This document shows positions 26,099 through 33,992 of a stretch of 34,602 bases of DNA, one piece after another. Numbering within the stretch: the stretch's first letter is position 1; every line of letters starts with the position of its first letter. The position numbers and the translations under genes are program-made. The notes beneath the pieces are model-generated. The model searched no databases and was not told the DNA's origin. It worked only from the letters and a program-made list of their open reading frames with translations. Origin of the DNA: Streptomyces cellulosae (GTDB lineage: Bacteria > Actinomycetota > Actinomycetes > Streptomycetales > Streptomycetaceae); the NCBI RefSeq assembly GCF_000721105.1, contig NZ_JOEV01000062.1, forward strand, positions 1-34,602. Direction: 5' to 3'.

Positions 26099-26847
26099 TG
26101 CTGTTCCTCCATCGCGTGGGTGAGGTAGGCCTGGTAGAGCTCGCCGTAGAGCACGGCACCGGGTTCGGCGAGTTCTCCCCAGATGTCGGTCGGTTCGAAG
26201 CGGACGGCGTAGACGGGCATCGGCTCGCCTATGCCGTCGGGGCCGGTGGAGCAGAAGTAGCCGTAGTCGCCTTCGAAGACGCGCTCCACGGTGCCGGTGC
26301 GGCCGCGCAGATTGCCCGGCAGTCGGGTGTGTTCGGTGGGCGGCACGTCCTTGACGGTCACCAGGTCACCGACGGCGAAAGCCGGGGACGTGGCCGGCCC
26401 CTGGCGGGGGGAGTCGCCCTCACGCAGGTAGCGGATGACCTGGTCGTCGATGCGTTCGTCCCCGCCCTCGGGCAGGTCGAGTCCCGGATCCTGGAGATAT
26501 TCCGCGGCCTTCGCCTCCAGCTCCTCCTCGGTGATGTAGCCCTGGGAGACGAAGAACCCGCCGATGCCGCCGAGCCACTTCTCGTAGTAGCGGTACTGGA
26601 AGTAGGCGAAGGGGTGCATGGCCTCGGCGCCCTTGCGCAGGTCCGCCCAGGTCCAGACGGAGGAGAAGGCGGTGGGCACGTCCTCGATCGGGTACTGGGG
26701 CACGGCATCGCCGAGGTGGGCGCTGAGGCCCATCATCGCGACGTGGATGCCGAAGACGCGCTGCTCCCAGTCCTCGACGAAGACGCGGGGCTCGTAGGTG
26801 ACGGGGCCGAGGTTTTCCAGGCCGCCCAGGTGGTGCTGCAGCTTCAT
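26095..26847 (-). CDS. nthB: Nitrile hydratase beta subunit
   Basis: The 250-aa protein has the N-terminal helical region (HHLGGLENLGPVTYEPRVF, EDWEQRVFGIHVAMMGLS, YYEKWLGGI) and a C-terminal SH3-like barrel of nitrile hydratase beta subunits (AVGDLVTVKDVPP, HTRLPGNLRGRTGTVERVF, VYAVRFEPTDIWGE). The first residues differ from the usual MNGIHDLGG. It packs on the alpha subunit and helps stabilise its oxidised cysteines. ATG 26847 overlaps the stop of the DUF1097 gene (ATGA), and its own stop overlaps the alpha start, so all three genes are coupled. Confidence 0.95.
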   Translation of the reverse strand: MKLQHHLGGLENLGPVTYEPRVFVEDWEQRVFGIHVAMMGLSAHLGDAVPQYPIEDVPTAFSSVWTWADLRKGAEAMHPFAYFQYRYYEKWLGGIGGFFVSQGYITEEELEAKAAEYLQDPGLDLPEGGDERIDDQVIRYLREGDSPRQGPATSPAFAVGDLVTVKDVPPTEHTRLPGNLRGRTGTVERVFEGDYGYFCSTGPDGIGEPMPVYAVRFEPTDIWGELAEPGAVLYGELYQAYLTHAMEEQQ

Positions 26848-27362
26848 GACTGTCCTTCCGGGGTCGGCTCAGCGGCCGGACGTGCGGTCATCGCGGCTCC
26901 CCAGTACTCCGAGGCGATGCCGAACGCCGCGCCCAGGACCATGGCCAGCGCCGCGACGAGCGCCGGGTTGCTGATGGATGTGGTGGTGATGTCGTGGCCG
27001 GTGGCGGCCACGGTGCCCACCGTGGAGGCGAATCCCCACACGATGGCCGGGAGTTTCGAGAGCAGGGAAATCTTCGACGCCTGCACCATGGCGGCGCTGC
27101 CGACACCCACGGTGACGGCTGCGACGGTGGTGCCACCGCCCAGCGCGTGGATGACCAGCAGTGTCAGCGAGGCGATGACAATGCCGGTCAGGTTCGAGGC
27201 GATCGACCTCACCATGCCGTCGGTGCCGGCACCGAGGATGAAGAAGGAGGCCCAGGCGATGAAGATGACCCAGACGGGAATGGTCAGGACGGTCGCGGTC
27301 ATCAGCGTGGCGGCTCCTCCGAGTACGCCGATACTGATTGACAAAGCATCTAGCTGGCGCAT
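26844..27362 (-). CDS. DUF1097-family membrane protein, first gene of the nitrile hydratase operon
   Basis: ATG 27362 is preferred. GTG 27374 abuts the ribosome site (AGAGGA), leaving no spacing; ATG is 12 bases from it. The 172-aa protein has about five membrane helices: LSISIGVLGGAATLMTATVL, VWVIFIAWASFFILGAG, IVIASLTLLVIHALGG, LPAIVWGFASTVGTVAATG and ALVAALAMVLGAAFGIA. This matches the DUF1097 pattern (Escherichia coli YcdZ type). Its stop overlaps the beta-subunit start (ATGA). Coupled synthesis suggests a role with the hydratase, for example passage of nitrile or amide through the membrane; this is inference, as no DUF1097 function is known to me. Confidence 0.8.
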   Translation of the reverse strand: MRQLDALSISIGVLGGAATLMTATVLTIPVWVIFIAWASFFILGAGTDGMVRSIASNLTGIVIASLTLLVIHALGGGTTVAAVTVGVGSAAMVQASKISLLSKLPAIVWGFASTVGTVAATGHDITTTSISNPALVAALAMVLGAAFGIASEYWGAAMTARPAAEPTPEGQS

Positions 27363-28009
27363 GCCTAAAAACACTCCTCTGACGCCGAGTTCTGACGCCC
27401 GGCGGAATTCATGCCCGAACGTGGGCAGGCGTTCATTGACCCGCTGAGGGTGGAAGAGAATGGGAAGTGACGGCGCGCGAAAGCGTAGCGCAAGGCCCGT
27501 CTATTGGCGCCGAATTCGGTGTTTCTGCCCTTCAATTCGACGTGGATATCCGCGCTTCTCCATCCCCTGCTGCCACCACATAAGGCCCGACAGAGGGCCT
27601 CATGACCGTAAGTACCCTCGGTTCCGATTGTGTCGGCTTTGGCGCGGTGAGACACCAATAGGTTCCGGCTACCATGTTTCATGCAAGTTAACGATGGCTG
27701 AATAAATGATGTCCGGAATTGACGGCTGCGGTTTTGTGATGTCAACGCAGAAAAAGCCGCCCAGGCCTGTCGATGAGGCCACGGGAGGCTGCAAGGTCAA
27801 TATGAGCACTGGACCAAACAGGTCTTCGTGCGGTTAGTATTCCGTACCCGGTATTTCCGGGAACTCGGATCCCGGATACCCGGCCGGGTGATTTGCTCGG
27901 CTCCCACGTTCCCGCCTGGCGGGGCAGGAGCCAAGGGCTGCAACGGACACGCGAGCCACGTTTTCGGACACGAGGGCAAGCCTCGCGCTCCCCTGGAGGA
28001 GGTCGGAGT
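27363..28009. promoter_or_regulatory. 647-bp divergent control region, AT-richer than its flanks
   Basis: No gene is seen. Small dyads lie at 27412-27427 (TGCCC/GGGCA), 27583-27600 (AGGCCC-GACAGA-GGGCCT) and 27847-27861 (CCCGG-TATTT-CCGGG), with a further CCCGG-rich palindromic stretch at 27871-27888. The composition around 27500-27830 is clearly less GC-rich than the genes on both sides. The region must hold the nitrile hydratase promoter (minus) and the regulator promoter (plus); exact boxes are not assigned. Confidence 0.55.
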
Positions 28010-29077
28010 ATGAACCGGAGCATCGCGGGCGCGGACCGCGGCACCGAACGGACGATGGTCTTCGTCCTGTACGACAAGGTCACGCTGCAGGACGTGGCGG
28101 CACCGCTGGAGATCTTCGCCCGGGCCAATGACTTCGGGGCCCGCTACCGGGTGCTGCTGGTCTCGCCCACGGGGCAACCGGTCGGGACGACCGCGTTCAC
28201 CCGGCTGAGCGCGGACTTTCCAGTGACCGACGCTCCCGACTCCATCGACACCCTCCTGGTGCCGGGAGGTGTACCCGCCGACTTCACCTTCGCCTCGGGC
28301 ACGCACGACATACCTGAAGAGCTGACCCCGGACACGGTCCCCGAGGCACTGGCGATGGTCCAGGAACTGGCGCCCCGGGCATCACGGATCGCCTCCGTCT
28401 GCACCGGGGCGTTCGTGCTGGCAGCCCTCGGCATGCTGGACGGGCGCCGAGCGACGACGCACTGGGCGCACTGCGCGCGCCTAGCGCGGGAATACCCGCG
28501 CATCGAGGTGGATCCGGACGCCCTCTTCGTCCAGGACGGCTCCTTCGTCACCGGTGCCGGCATCAGCGCGGGCACCGACATGGCCCTGGCCATCGTCGAG
28601 AACGACTACGGCACCGACGTCGCCCGCAGGGTCGCCCGGTGGATGGTCGTCTTCCTGCAACGTCCGGGCGGCCAGGCCCAGTTCAGCGTCTGGTCCGAAG
28701 CGGGCGCCCCCACCACGCGGGGCCTGCGCCAGGTCCTGGACTCAGTGGTCCTCGAACCGGCCGCGGACCACTCGGCTGCCTCCATGGCCGCCCGCGCCGC
28801 GGTGAGCGAACGCCACCTGGCGCGGATGTTCCGTGACGAGGTGCGCATGACGCCGGCCCGCTACGTGGAACAGACCCGGCTGGAAGCGGCCAAGCTTCTC
28901 CTGGTGACCGGCGACGAGAGCCAGGAGTCTGTCGCACGGCGTGTCGGCTTCGGCTCCCCGGAGACGATGAGGCGGATCTTCCGCCGCAACCTCGGAGTCT
29001 CGCCGGGCGGCTACCGCAGCCGGTTCCGTACCACCGGCATCGACCGCCAGGAGCCGGAGTCCGACCAGGATGCCTGA
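28010..29077 (+). CDS. GlxA-type AraC-family regulator (DJ-1/PfpI plus AraC HTH)
   Basis: ATG 28010 follows GGAGGAGG and GGAG. The 355-aa protein has an N-terminal DJ-1/PfpI-like domain (about 12-200: MVFVLYDKVTLQDVAAPLEI, SIDTLLVPGG, SVCTGAFVLAALGML with the nucleophile-elbow Cys, ATTHWAHCARLA). A C-terminal double AraC helix-turn-helix follows (about 240-335: AARAAVSERHLARMFRDEV, SQESVARRVGFGSPETMRRI FRR). It is divergent from the nitrile hydratase operon across 647 bp and is the obvious candidate regulator of it, perhaps responding to a nitrile or amide. AraC-type regulators control nitrilase genes in Rhodococcus, but this fused architecture differs. Confidence 0.93.
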   Translation: MNRSIAGADRGTERTMVFVLYDKVTLQDVAAPLEIFARANDFGARYRVLLVSPTGQPVGTTAFTRLSADFPVTDAPDSIDTLLVPGGVPADFTFASGTHDIPEELTPDTVPEALAMVQELAPRASRIASVCTGAFVLAALGMLDGRRATTHWAHCARLAREYPRIEVDPDALFVQDGSFVTGAGISAGTDMALAIVENDYGTDVARRVARWMVVFLQRPGGQAQFSVWSEAGAPTTRGLRQVLDSVVLEPAADHSAASMAARAAVSERHLARMFRDEVRMTPARYVEQTRLEAAKLLLVTGDESQESVARRVGFGSPETMRRIFRRNLGVSPGGYRSRFRTTGIDRQEPESDQDA

Positions 29078-29364
29078 TCCGGTGATGTCGTCAGCCCGCG
29101 CGCTCCAGCGACGGAGTCAGCCTCAGGCGAGCAGCCCCGTCGGCCACCGGGAGACGACCACACCTGGTGCGGCCCACCCGTGCCGGACCCGTTGTGCCTG
29201 GCTGCCGCCGCCGAGCGGTCCGGCCAGTCAGTGGGACGTGCAGCGGGGCTTCGGTTGACGCAAGGGCGGTTGTCGGGCGTAGGTCGATCCGGAGGGCATG
29301 GCGCAGGGCCGCGTTCGAGTCCGTGTTCGCCGCCCGCCGGCTGTCCGTCCCGTGGGTGCTCTGC
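29078..29364. other. Gap without a recognisable gene
   Basis: No coding frame is convincing. The minus strand probably includes further eroded sequence of the kinase fragment at 29365-29570, but no kinase block could be recognised here. Confidence 0.35.
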
Positions 29365-29570
29365 CCGACGGCACCAGGCACGGACCCGAAACCCACCGCA
29401 GCACCTGCACCTCGCGTCGGGCCCGGGCCCGGGCCCGGAACTGCTCATCCGCCGCCTGCCCGGCGTGCACGGCCTTCACCGCCCCCGCTCCCCCTGCTCC
29501 CCCTGCTCCCCCACTGCGGCGTACACCGTGCCCATCCCGCCCACGCCCAGCGCACGGCCATACGCCCGTC
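29365..29570 (-). pseudogene. Ser/Thr kinase N-lobe fragment
   Basis: On the minus strand the glycine loop ALGVGGMGTVYAAVGE is encoded around 29505-29555. After a frame change it is followed by GAVKAVHAGQAADEQFRAR (with the ATP-binding Lys) and REVQVLRWVSGPCLVP, down to about 29365. The order and spacing are those of the N-lobe of a Streptomyces Hanks-type kinase. The catalytic loop, DFG and the C-lobe are missing, and the two blocks are in different frames. It is not a copy of the kinase at 1792-3561, whose N-lobe sequence differs. Confidence 0.6.
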
Positions 29571-29646
29571 GCCGTCAGATGAGATCCAGCCGTGCCCCCG
29601 CCTGCCCGGTCCGGTCCGGCACCGGGGCATCCCTCCGACCAACGGT

Positions 29647-30321
29647 TCAGCCGCCCGTCGGTGCAACCTTCTGCCCGGCCGCCACGGGACGCGGAAGGGT
29701 CGGGGCGGGCCAGGCCGGGTTCCACCGCCAGGCCGACCAGGAGTCGGCGTCGGCGAACGGGCCCGAGCGCTCCTCGAGCATCGCGAGGGCCTGGTCACGG
29801 GCAGCGTCCACGGCCCGGTGCTCGGTGTCGGTGACGATGCCGAGCCGCCGCACGTGCGCGTACTCGTCTTCGTCCTTCCACTGCCAGCTGGACAGGTCGG
29901 GGGCGACGACCAGGTCGACGGCGAGGTCGAAGGTGTCGAACCCGTCGCCGGTCCGGACGGTGGGGTGTTCGAAGTTCACGTACCAGTTCCGCAGCCCGCC
30001 GATGGTGAAGAAGGCGTTGACGCTGAACCACGCCGCGGGCGGCTTCCACAGCAGCAGCTCAGTCTCCTGCCACACCGCGGCCGCCAGCTCCCACACCCCA
30101 CTCGCCATCGCGTCGAACGCCTCGGTGCGCACCGCACGGACACCGTCCGCACGGGCCTTGACATACAGGGCGGGCCAGCGGGTCTCCGCTCCGGGCGGAC
30201 AGGCTGCCACCAAGGCCTCGCTCGTGTCGGCGACGATGCGCAGTGCGTGCTCGCTCCACACGCGGCCGCAGCGGTGCACGTCGCGTCGTACGACCGTCTG
30301 TCCCGTCTCAAAGGTGTGCAC
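29647..30321 (-). CDS. DUF402 family protein (FomD/Ntdp-like nucleotide hydrolase)
   Basis: GTG 30321 follows AAGGAGGA. The 224-aa protein carries the DUF402 core at about residues 100-180: WFSVNAFFTIGGLRNWYVNF, EHPTVRTGDGFDTFDLAVDL, VVAPDLSSWQWKDEDEYAHV. The Tyr/Asn and the run of Asp/Glu are the metal- and substrate-binding residues of this fold. Characterised relatives hydrolyse nucleoside di- or triphosphates (Staphylococcus Ntdp) or CMP-activated intermediates (FomD of fosfomycin synthesis). No biosynthetic cluster lies nearby, so the substrate is open. It stands alone. Confidence 0.85.
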   Translation of the reverse strand: MHTFETGQTVVRRDVHRCGRVWSEHALRIVADTSEALVAACPPGAETRWPALYVKARADGVRAVRTEAFDAMASGVWELAAAVWQETELLLWKPPAAWFSVNAFFTIGGLRNWYVNFEHPTVRTGDGFDTFDLAVDLVVAPDLSSWQWKDEDEYAHVRRLGIVTDTEHRAVDAARDQALAMLEERSGPFADADSWSAWRWNPAWPAPTLPRPVAAGQKVAPTGG

Positions 30322-30555
30322 TCGTTCCTCCTTCGCCGCAGCCGGGCTGCTCTGCTCGCGGAGCCCAGCCCAGCCCAGCGCTGACCGGACGGTCTGGGCA
30401 AGCCCCCGTTCCAGGGAGCCTTACCCAAAAGCTCTCTCGGCTTTCCTGGTCAGGTCCGCCGGCGGAAGACGCGCGGAGCGCCACACTCGATTTTCAGGGC
30501 CCAGGGTGATCTCCTGGCCCGCCCCTCTGCCGCCTGAAGTAGCGCCGGAAACCCC
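30322..30555. other. Gap without a recognisable intact gene
   Basis: It may contain the eroded 5' part of the endonuclease-like fragment that follows, but no block could be assigned. Confidence 0.3.
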
Positions 30556-30786
30556 TTGAGGAAGCAAGGACTGTTCCAGACGCCCGTGCCGCCAGTGAGC
30601 CCGGCGACCCTCGCGGTCATCGTGACGAACGGGCGGGTGACCGCGCCGCTCGTCGCGTTCGCCGGGCAGCAGCGGCTGCACGTCGTAAACCGCCAGACAC
30701 TGGCGGCGTGGGCGTCCGGCTCACGCCCACTGTGGGAGCACCTGCGAGCGGTCCCGCCTCCCCGGCGGCCCACTCCCTCGAGCTGA
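30556..30786 (+). pseudogene. C-terminal fragment of a restriction-endonuclease-like (Mrr-type) protein
   Basis: The 76-codon frame reads PATLAVIVTNGRVTAPLVAF, then QQRLHVVNRQTLAAWASGSR and PLWEHLRAVPPPRRP before its stop. The pattern beta strand, then RLHLVDRxxLxxWxxxGxPLWELL, is the end of Mrr-like restriction-endonuclease-fold proteins in Streptomyces. The catalytic D-ExK part is absent upstream. The TTG at 30556 has no good ribosome site. Interpreted as the tail of a destroyed gene. Confidence 0.45.
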
Positions 30787-31092
30787 CCAGGGGAGGAACC
30801 ACCGGAGTCGTCGAGCGGCCCTCTGGAGCTTGCCGAGCCATCCGCGCAGGTCAAATCACACGGGATCCACTTCGGGAACGGGAGCGGTCGAGTCAGGAGA
30901 CGCGGCCGAAGACTGCGGCGTGGCCGATGACTCTGGGGCCGAACCTGCGCCTGGTCTGCGTCGTCGGCCAGGGCTGTTGGCGCTCTGTGCATTTCCCCGT
31001 CCCTCGCTCACCCGACGGACAGACATGCTCAACTGGATTCCCCATCTGCGAGCGTTTCTGATTCGGCTCGGGGCGGTCGGGGAGATGCTGGA
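30787..31092. other. 306-bp gap without a recognisable gene
   Basis: Nothing convincing is seen on either strand between the endonuclease fragment and the MerR gene. No clear terminator hairpin for the MerR transcript was found. Confidence 0.35.
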
Positions 31093-31485
31093 TCAGGCGG
31101 CCTCTTTCTGTGCGGCATCATTGGGCGAGGCCAACCAGGGCATCCGATGGACGAGGATGTCGCGCATCCGTGTCAGGCTTGCGATCTTCTCCCCCAGCTC
31201 GGCCACTCGTCGTGCGCCGACGCCGTAGCCGTCGGCGCACGACGGCGAGTACTCGAAGACCTCGGGCAGATCGGTGTCGAGGTAGCGCACGAAGGACTTG
31301 ACATTGTCGATGGTGAATCCGGAGGCGAGCAGGTCGCGGACGTTGCGGACCCGGGTGACCGCGTGGGGACTGTAGACGCGGTAGCCCGACGGCGTCCGGT
31401 CGGACTCCAGCAAGCCCTGTTCCTCGTAGTAGCGCAGGGCGCGGGTCGTGGTTCCTGTCTGCGCGGCCAGTTCACCGATCAACAC
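31093..31485 (-). CDS. MerR-family transcriptional regulator
   Basis: GTG 31485 follows GGAGGT. The 130-aa protein starts with the MerR helix-turn-helix and wing (LIGELAAQTGTTTRALRYYE, EQGLLESDRTPSGYRVYSPH) and a dimerisation helix ending in EKIASLTRMRDILVHRMPWL. There is a single Cys (Cys83), so a multi-Cys metal site like that of MerR or CueR is absent; an organic or redox signal is more likely. It lies 45 bp downstream of the oxidoreductase in the same operon. The operon promoter has the 19-bp spacer and dyad typical of MerR control, so it is probably autoregulated. Confidence 0.92.
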   Translation of the reverse strand: MLIGELAAQTGTTTRALRYYEEQGLLESDRTPSGYRVYSPHAVTRVRNVRDLLASGFTIDNVKSFVRYLDTDLPEVFEYSPSCADGYGVGARRVAELGEKIASLTRMRDILVHRMPWLASPNDAAQKEAA

Positions 31486-31530
31486 GTAGCTACCTCCGGG
31501 CCTTTCCCCAACTTGGCGTGTACTTTGCGG

Positions 31531-32580
31531 TCAACTCATGAGCCGCACCACGGTCTTCCCGGTGTACCGGCCGTGGACGAGATCGAGAAGTGCCTGGGGT
31601 GCGCTCGCCAGCCCGTCGATCACCGTTTCGTCGTAGACGATGGATCCCTCGCGCAGCCAGTCCCGGAACTGTTCGCCGAACTCCACGGCCCGGTTGAGAT
31701 GGTCCCACAGCGTGAAGCCTCGGATCGTCAGGCGTTTGCCCAGGACGTTCAGCAGGTCCCCGGGGCCCTCGTCGGGGCGGCCGGTACTCTGCCGATTGAG
31801 GGCTCCGCAGACCGCGATGCGGCCCTGCACGTTCATGACCTCGACGGCGGCGCGCAGTTGCTCGCCTCCTACGTTGTCGAAGTAGACGTCGATGCCGTCC
31901 GGGGCCGCTTCGCGCAGCCGGTCGAGTACCGGACCGTCGTGGTAGTCGAATGCCGCGTCGAACCCGAGCTTGCCGGTCAGGTAGGCGACCTTGTCTGCCG
32001 AACCGGCGCTGCCGATGACCCGCCCGGCCCCCTTGAGCCGGGCTATCTGACCAGCCATGCTCCCTGTGGCTCCTGCCGCGCTGGAGACGAAGACGGTGTC
32101 GCCGGGCCGCAGCCCTGCCGCGTCCATGAGCCCGACGTAGGCGACCAGCCCGAAACCCAGATGCAGGGAGGGGCTGGGGTAGGCCGTCTTGTCCACGCGG
32201 CGGAACCCACCGGCCTCGGCCACGGCGTACTCCCGCCAGCCGAGCCGATGCACCACCAGTTCTCCCTCAGCGAGCGACGGATCAGCCGAGGCGACCACCT
32301 CGCCGATGGCGTCCCCGTACATCACCTCTCCCACCGCGTAGGGCCGCATCGGCAGCGGGGATCCACCAGCGATCTGCATGAGCATGCCGGGATCGAGCGA
32401 CATGAACAGGTTGCGAACCAGTACCTGGCCCGGTGCCGGGACCGGGACCGGAGCCTCGACGATCTCGAAGTGGTCGAGGGTGGGGAGCCCGACGGGCCGT
32501 GAGGCGAGTCGGACCTCCAGGCCTGAGCTGGGCAGGCTGGAAAGAGCAGGCGGCGTTGCGCTCTTCGTGAAGGGCTTCAT
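31531..32580 (-). CDS. NADP-dependent zinc-free medium-chain oxidoreductase (curcumin-reductase-like)
   Basis: ATG 32580 is chosen; it lies 8 bases after a -10 box, so the mRNA is probably leaderless. The 349-aa protein has the features of the YncB/leukotriene B4 dehydrogenase group of MDR enzymes: SLDPGML after the first strand, a GxxGxxAGQ nucleotide loop (AAGATGSMAGQIARL, 168-182), IDVYFDNVGGEQL and a C-terminal VHGRYTGKTVVRLM. No zinc-ligand Cys/His pattern is present. It reduces activated double bonds of enones or quinone-like compounds. It heads the operon with the MerR regulator. Confidence 0.93.
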   Translation of the reverse strand: MKPFTKSATPPALSSLPSSGLEVRLASRPVGLPTLDHFEIVEAPVPVPAPGQVLVRNLFMSLDPGMLMQIAGGSPLPMRPYAVGEVMYGDAIGEVVASADPSLAEGELVVHRLGWREYAVAEAGGFRRVDKTAYPSPSLHLGFGLVAYVGLMDAAGLRPGDTVFVSSAAGATGSMAGQIARLKGAGRVIGSAGSADKVAYLTGKLGFDAAFDYHDGPVLDRLREAAPDGIDVYFDNVGGEQLRAAVEVMNVQGRIAVCGALNRQSTGRPDEGPGDLLNVLGKRLTIRGFTLWDHLNRAVEFGEQFRDWLREGSIVYDETVIDGLASAPQALLDLVHGRYTGKTVVRLMS

Positions 32581-32588
32581 GCCGCTGA

Positions 32589-32619
32589 CGCTAAGCATTG
32601 ACCCATGCGTGAAGGTCAA
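32589..32619 (-). promoter_or_regulatory. MerR-type promoter with a 19-bp spacer and embedded dyad
   Basis: On the minus strand, -35 TTGACC (32614-32619) and -10-like TTAGCG (32589-32594) are separated by 19 bp, the long spacer typical of MerR-activated promoters. TTGACC and GGTCAA (32598-32603) form perfect 6-bp arms 10 bases apart, placed between the two boxes. The expected transcript start falls at or just before ATG 32580. Confidence 0.65.
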
Positions 32620-32667
32620 CCCATCCCGCCCATGAAGCCTCCACGACGACCCGCGATCGCCGGACAT

Positions 32668-33023
32668 CCCTCAGGTGGTGGCCGGGCGGCCTCTGCCACA
32701 CCTTCAACAGGCAACTGCCTGGGCCCAAGAGCGAGCCTCGCCGTTCTCACGGCTCTGTCCGCGTTTTCGTGAACAGGCGCACTGGCAAGCAGGGTGCTGT
32801 GCTGAAGAGTTCGAGGTCCTGGACTACGTGATCACCGGTCTGTTCGACGGCTTCTGCAGCACTGATGATCCCGCGCCGTGGCTGGGCAAGAGGCTGCGGA
32901 CCGAGGAGGCTGTCGCGCTCATGAAGGAGCTGGGCGAGGACCACTCGACGGGGCAAGAAGAGGGAGGTCACGGTGTCCCGGACAAGGCCTACAGCTCGCG
33001 CGGACTACGCGCGAAGACGGACT
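32668..33023 (+). other. Uncharacterised ORF fragment between divergent genes
   Basis: The frame open from GTG 32675 to 33055 has no ribosome site. Its middle looks coding (FEVLDYVITGLFDGFCSTDD, then WLGKRLRTEEAVALMKELGE, about 32805-32940), like a short acidic helical protein. The end reads DKAYSSRG, a block found around the second catalytic Asp of IS5-type transposases. It is probably a fusion of two remnants. The last 32 bases overlap the convergent DUF1152 gene. Function unknown. Confidence 0.3.
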
Positions 33024-33992
33024 CTAGTGCGGGAAGCGGCGGGGTGGGCGAGTGACGATGGATTCGCGGAACTCGGCGATTCGCGAGTGGACTTGACGCA
33101 TCAGCTGGGTGTCCTCGATCCGATCCAGGTAGAGGCAGCGGGCTGCCAGGCCCGGCAGGTCGAAGGCGAAGTACAGGGACATCAGCGGGTTCACGAACAA
33201 CTCGCTGCCCCGAGTGCGCTCTGTGAACCGGACGTCGCCGAACGAGCCTCGTACGGCTGCCGCGATGGAACCGTTCACGATGCTGGGGTGCTCCGGGGTG
33301 TTGTGCTGGGCGTGTGTCACCGCGTCAAGGTAGAGAGCGCCCTCACGGGTTGCGCGCGATAGGGAGAACGCGCCGAGGTACGCACCGTCGCGCTCCAGCG
33401 CCGCGATATTCTCCAAAACCTGCGTGTGATTGACGCCGTGGTACGCGTCCACACCGAAGCCGACCGAGACGACAAGGCGGGTCGGTACACCGTCCAGCGC
33501 GGCCAGGGCCGCCACGCTGGCCAGGTCCTCTTCCGGAGTGCCGAGCCCGGCTTCGTCGCCGCGCATCAAAATGTCCGTACCGCCGTCAACCAGCACCACG
33601 GCATCGACGCAGTGCAGCTCGATCAGTGCTTGGTAGGCGGCGCGCAGCGGACGCACCCCGGTCTGGGGGAAGGCGTACACGGTGAACGGGTAGCCGTGCC
33701 GGCGCAGCCACTGAGCAAGGGTCCGCTCGGGGAAGTAGCTCTGGTGCAAAGCGGAGTCGGGAGTGATCGCGACCAGGTCGGGGGCGACCCAGTCGTCGAT
33801 CGGAAGACCCTCGAGCGCACTGAAGGAGAGGTTCGCGAGATACACCTGCTTGCCCTGGTGCAGGAGGGAAAGAGCCAACGGCAGGCCGGAGTAGATGTCG
33901 AATCCGCCACCCGCACCCGCGACGAGGATCCGTTCGGCATCGGCGAGCCGAGTGAAAAGTGGGTTGGAGTGGAGAGACGTCATGCCGATCAT
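33024..33992 (-). CDS. DUF1152 family protein
   Basis: ATG 33992 gives 322 aa; ATG 33983 is also possible, and neither has a strong ribosome site. The protein opens with ILVAGAGGGFDIYSGLPLAL, a nucleotide-binding-like glycine loop, then VVLVDGGTDILMRGDEAGLG and VSVGFGVDAYHGVNHTQVLE. These are the conserved blocks of DUF1152, a cytoplasmic family of unknown function in archaea and bacteria. It is full length with no visible damage. It stands alone between remnants and the right-hand IS end. Confidence 0.85.
   Translation of the reverse strand: MIGMTSLHSNPLFTRLADAERILVAGAGGGFDIYSGLPLALSLLHQGKQVYLANLSFSALEGLPIDDWVAPDLVAITPDSALHQSYFPERTLAQWLRRHGYPFTVYAFPQTGVRPLRAAYQALIELHCVDAVVLVDGGTDILMRGDEAGLGTPEEDLASVAALAALDGVPTRLVVSVGFGVDAYHGVNHTQVLENIAALERDGAYLGAFSLSRATREGALYLDAVTHAQHNTPEHPSIVNGSIAAAVRGSFGDVRFTERTRGSELFVNPLMSLYFAFDLPGLAARCLYLDRIEDTQLMRQVHSRIAEFRESIVTRPPRRFPH

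Noticed and set aside
29398..29450. GGGCCC tandem tract as a regulatory repeat
   Set aside because: It is explained by Arg/Ala-rich codons in the kinase fragment and general GC richness; three hexamers are not enough to call a functional repeat.
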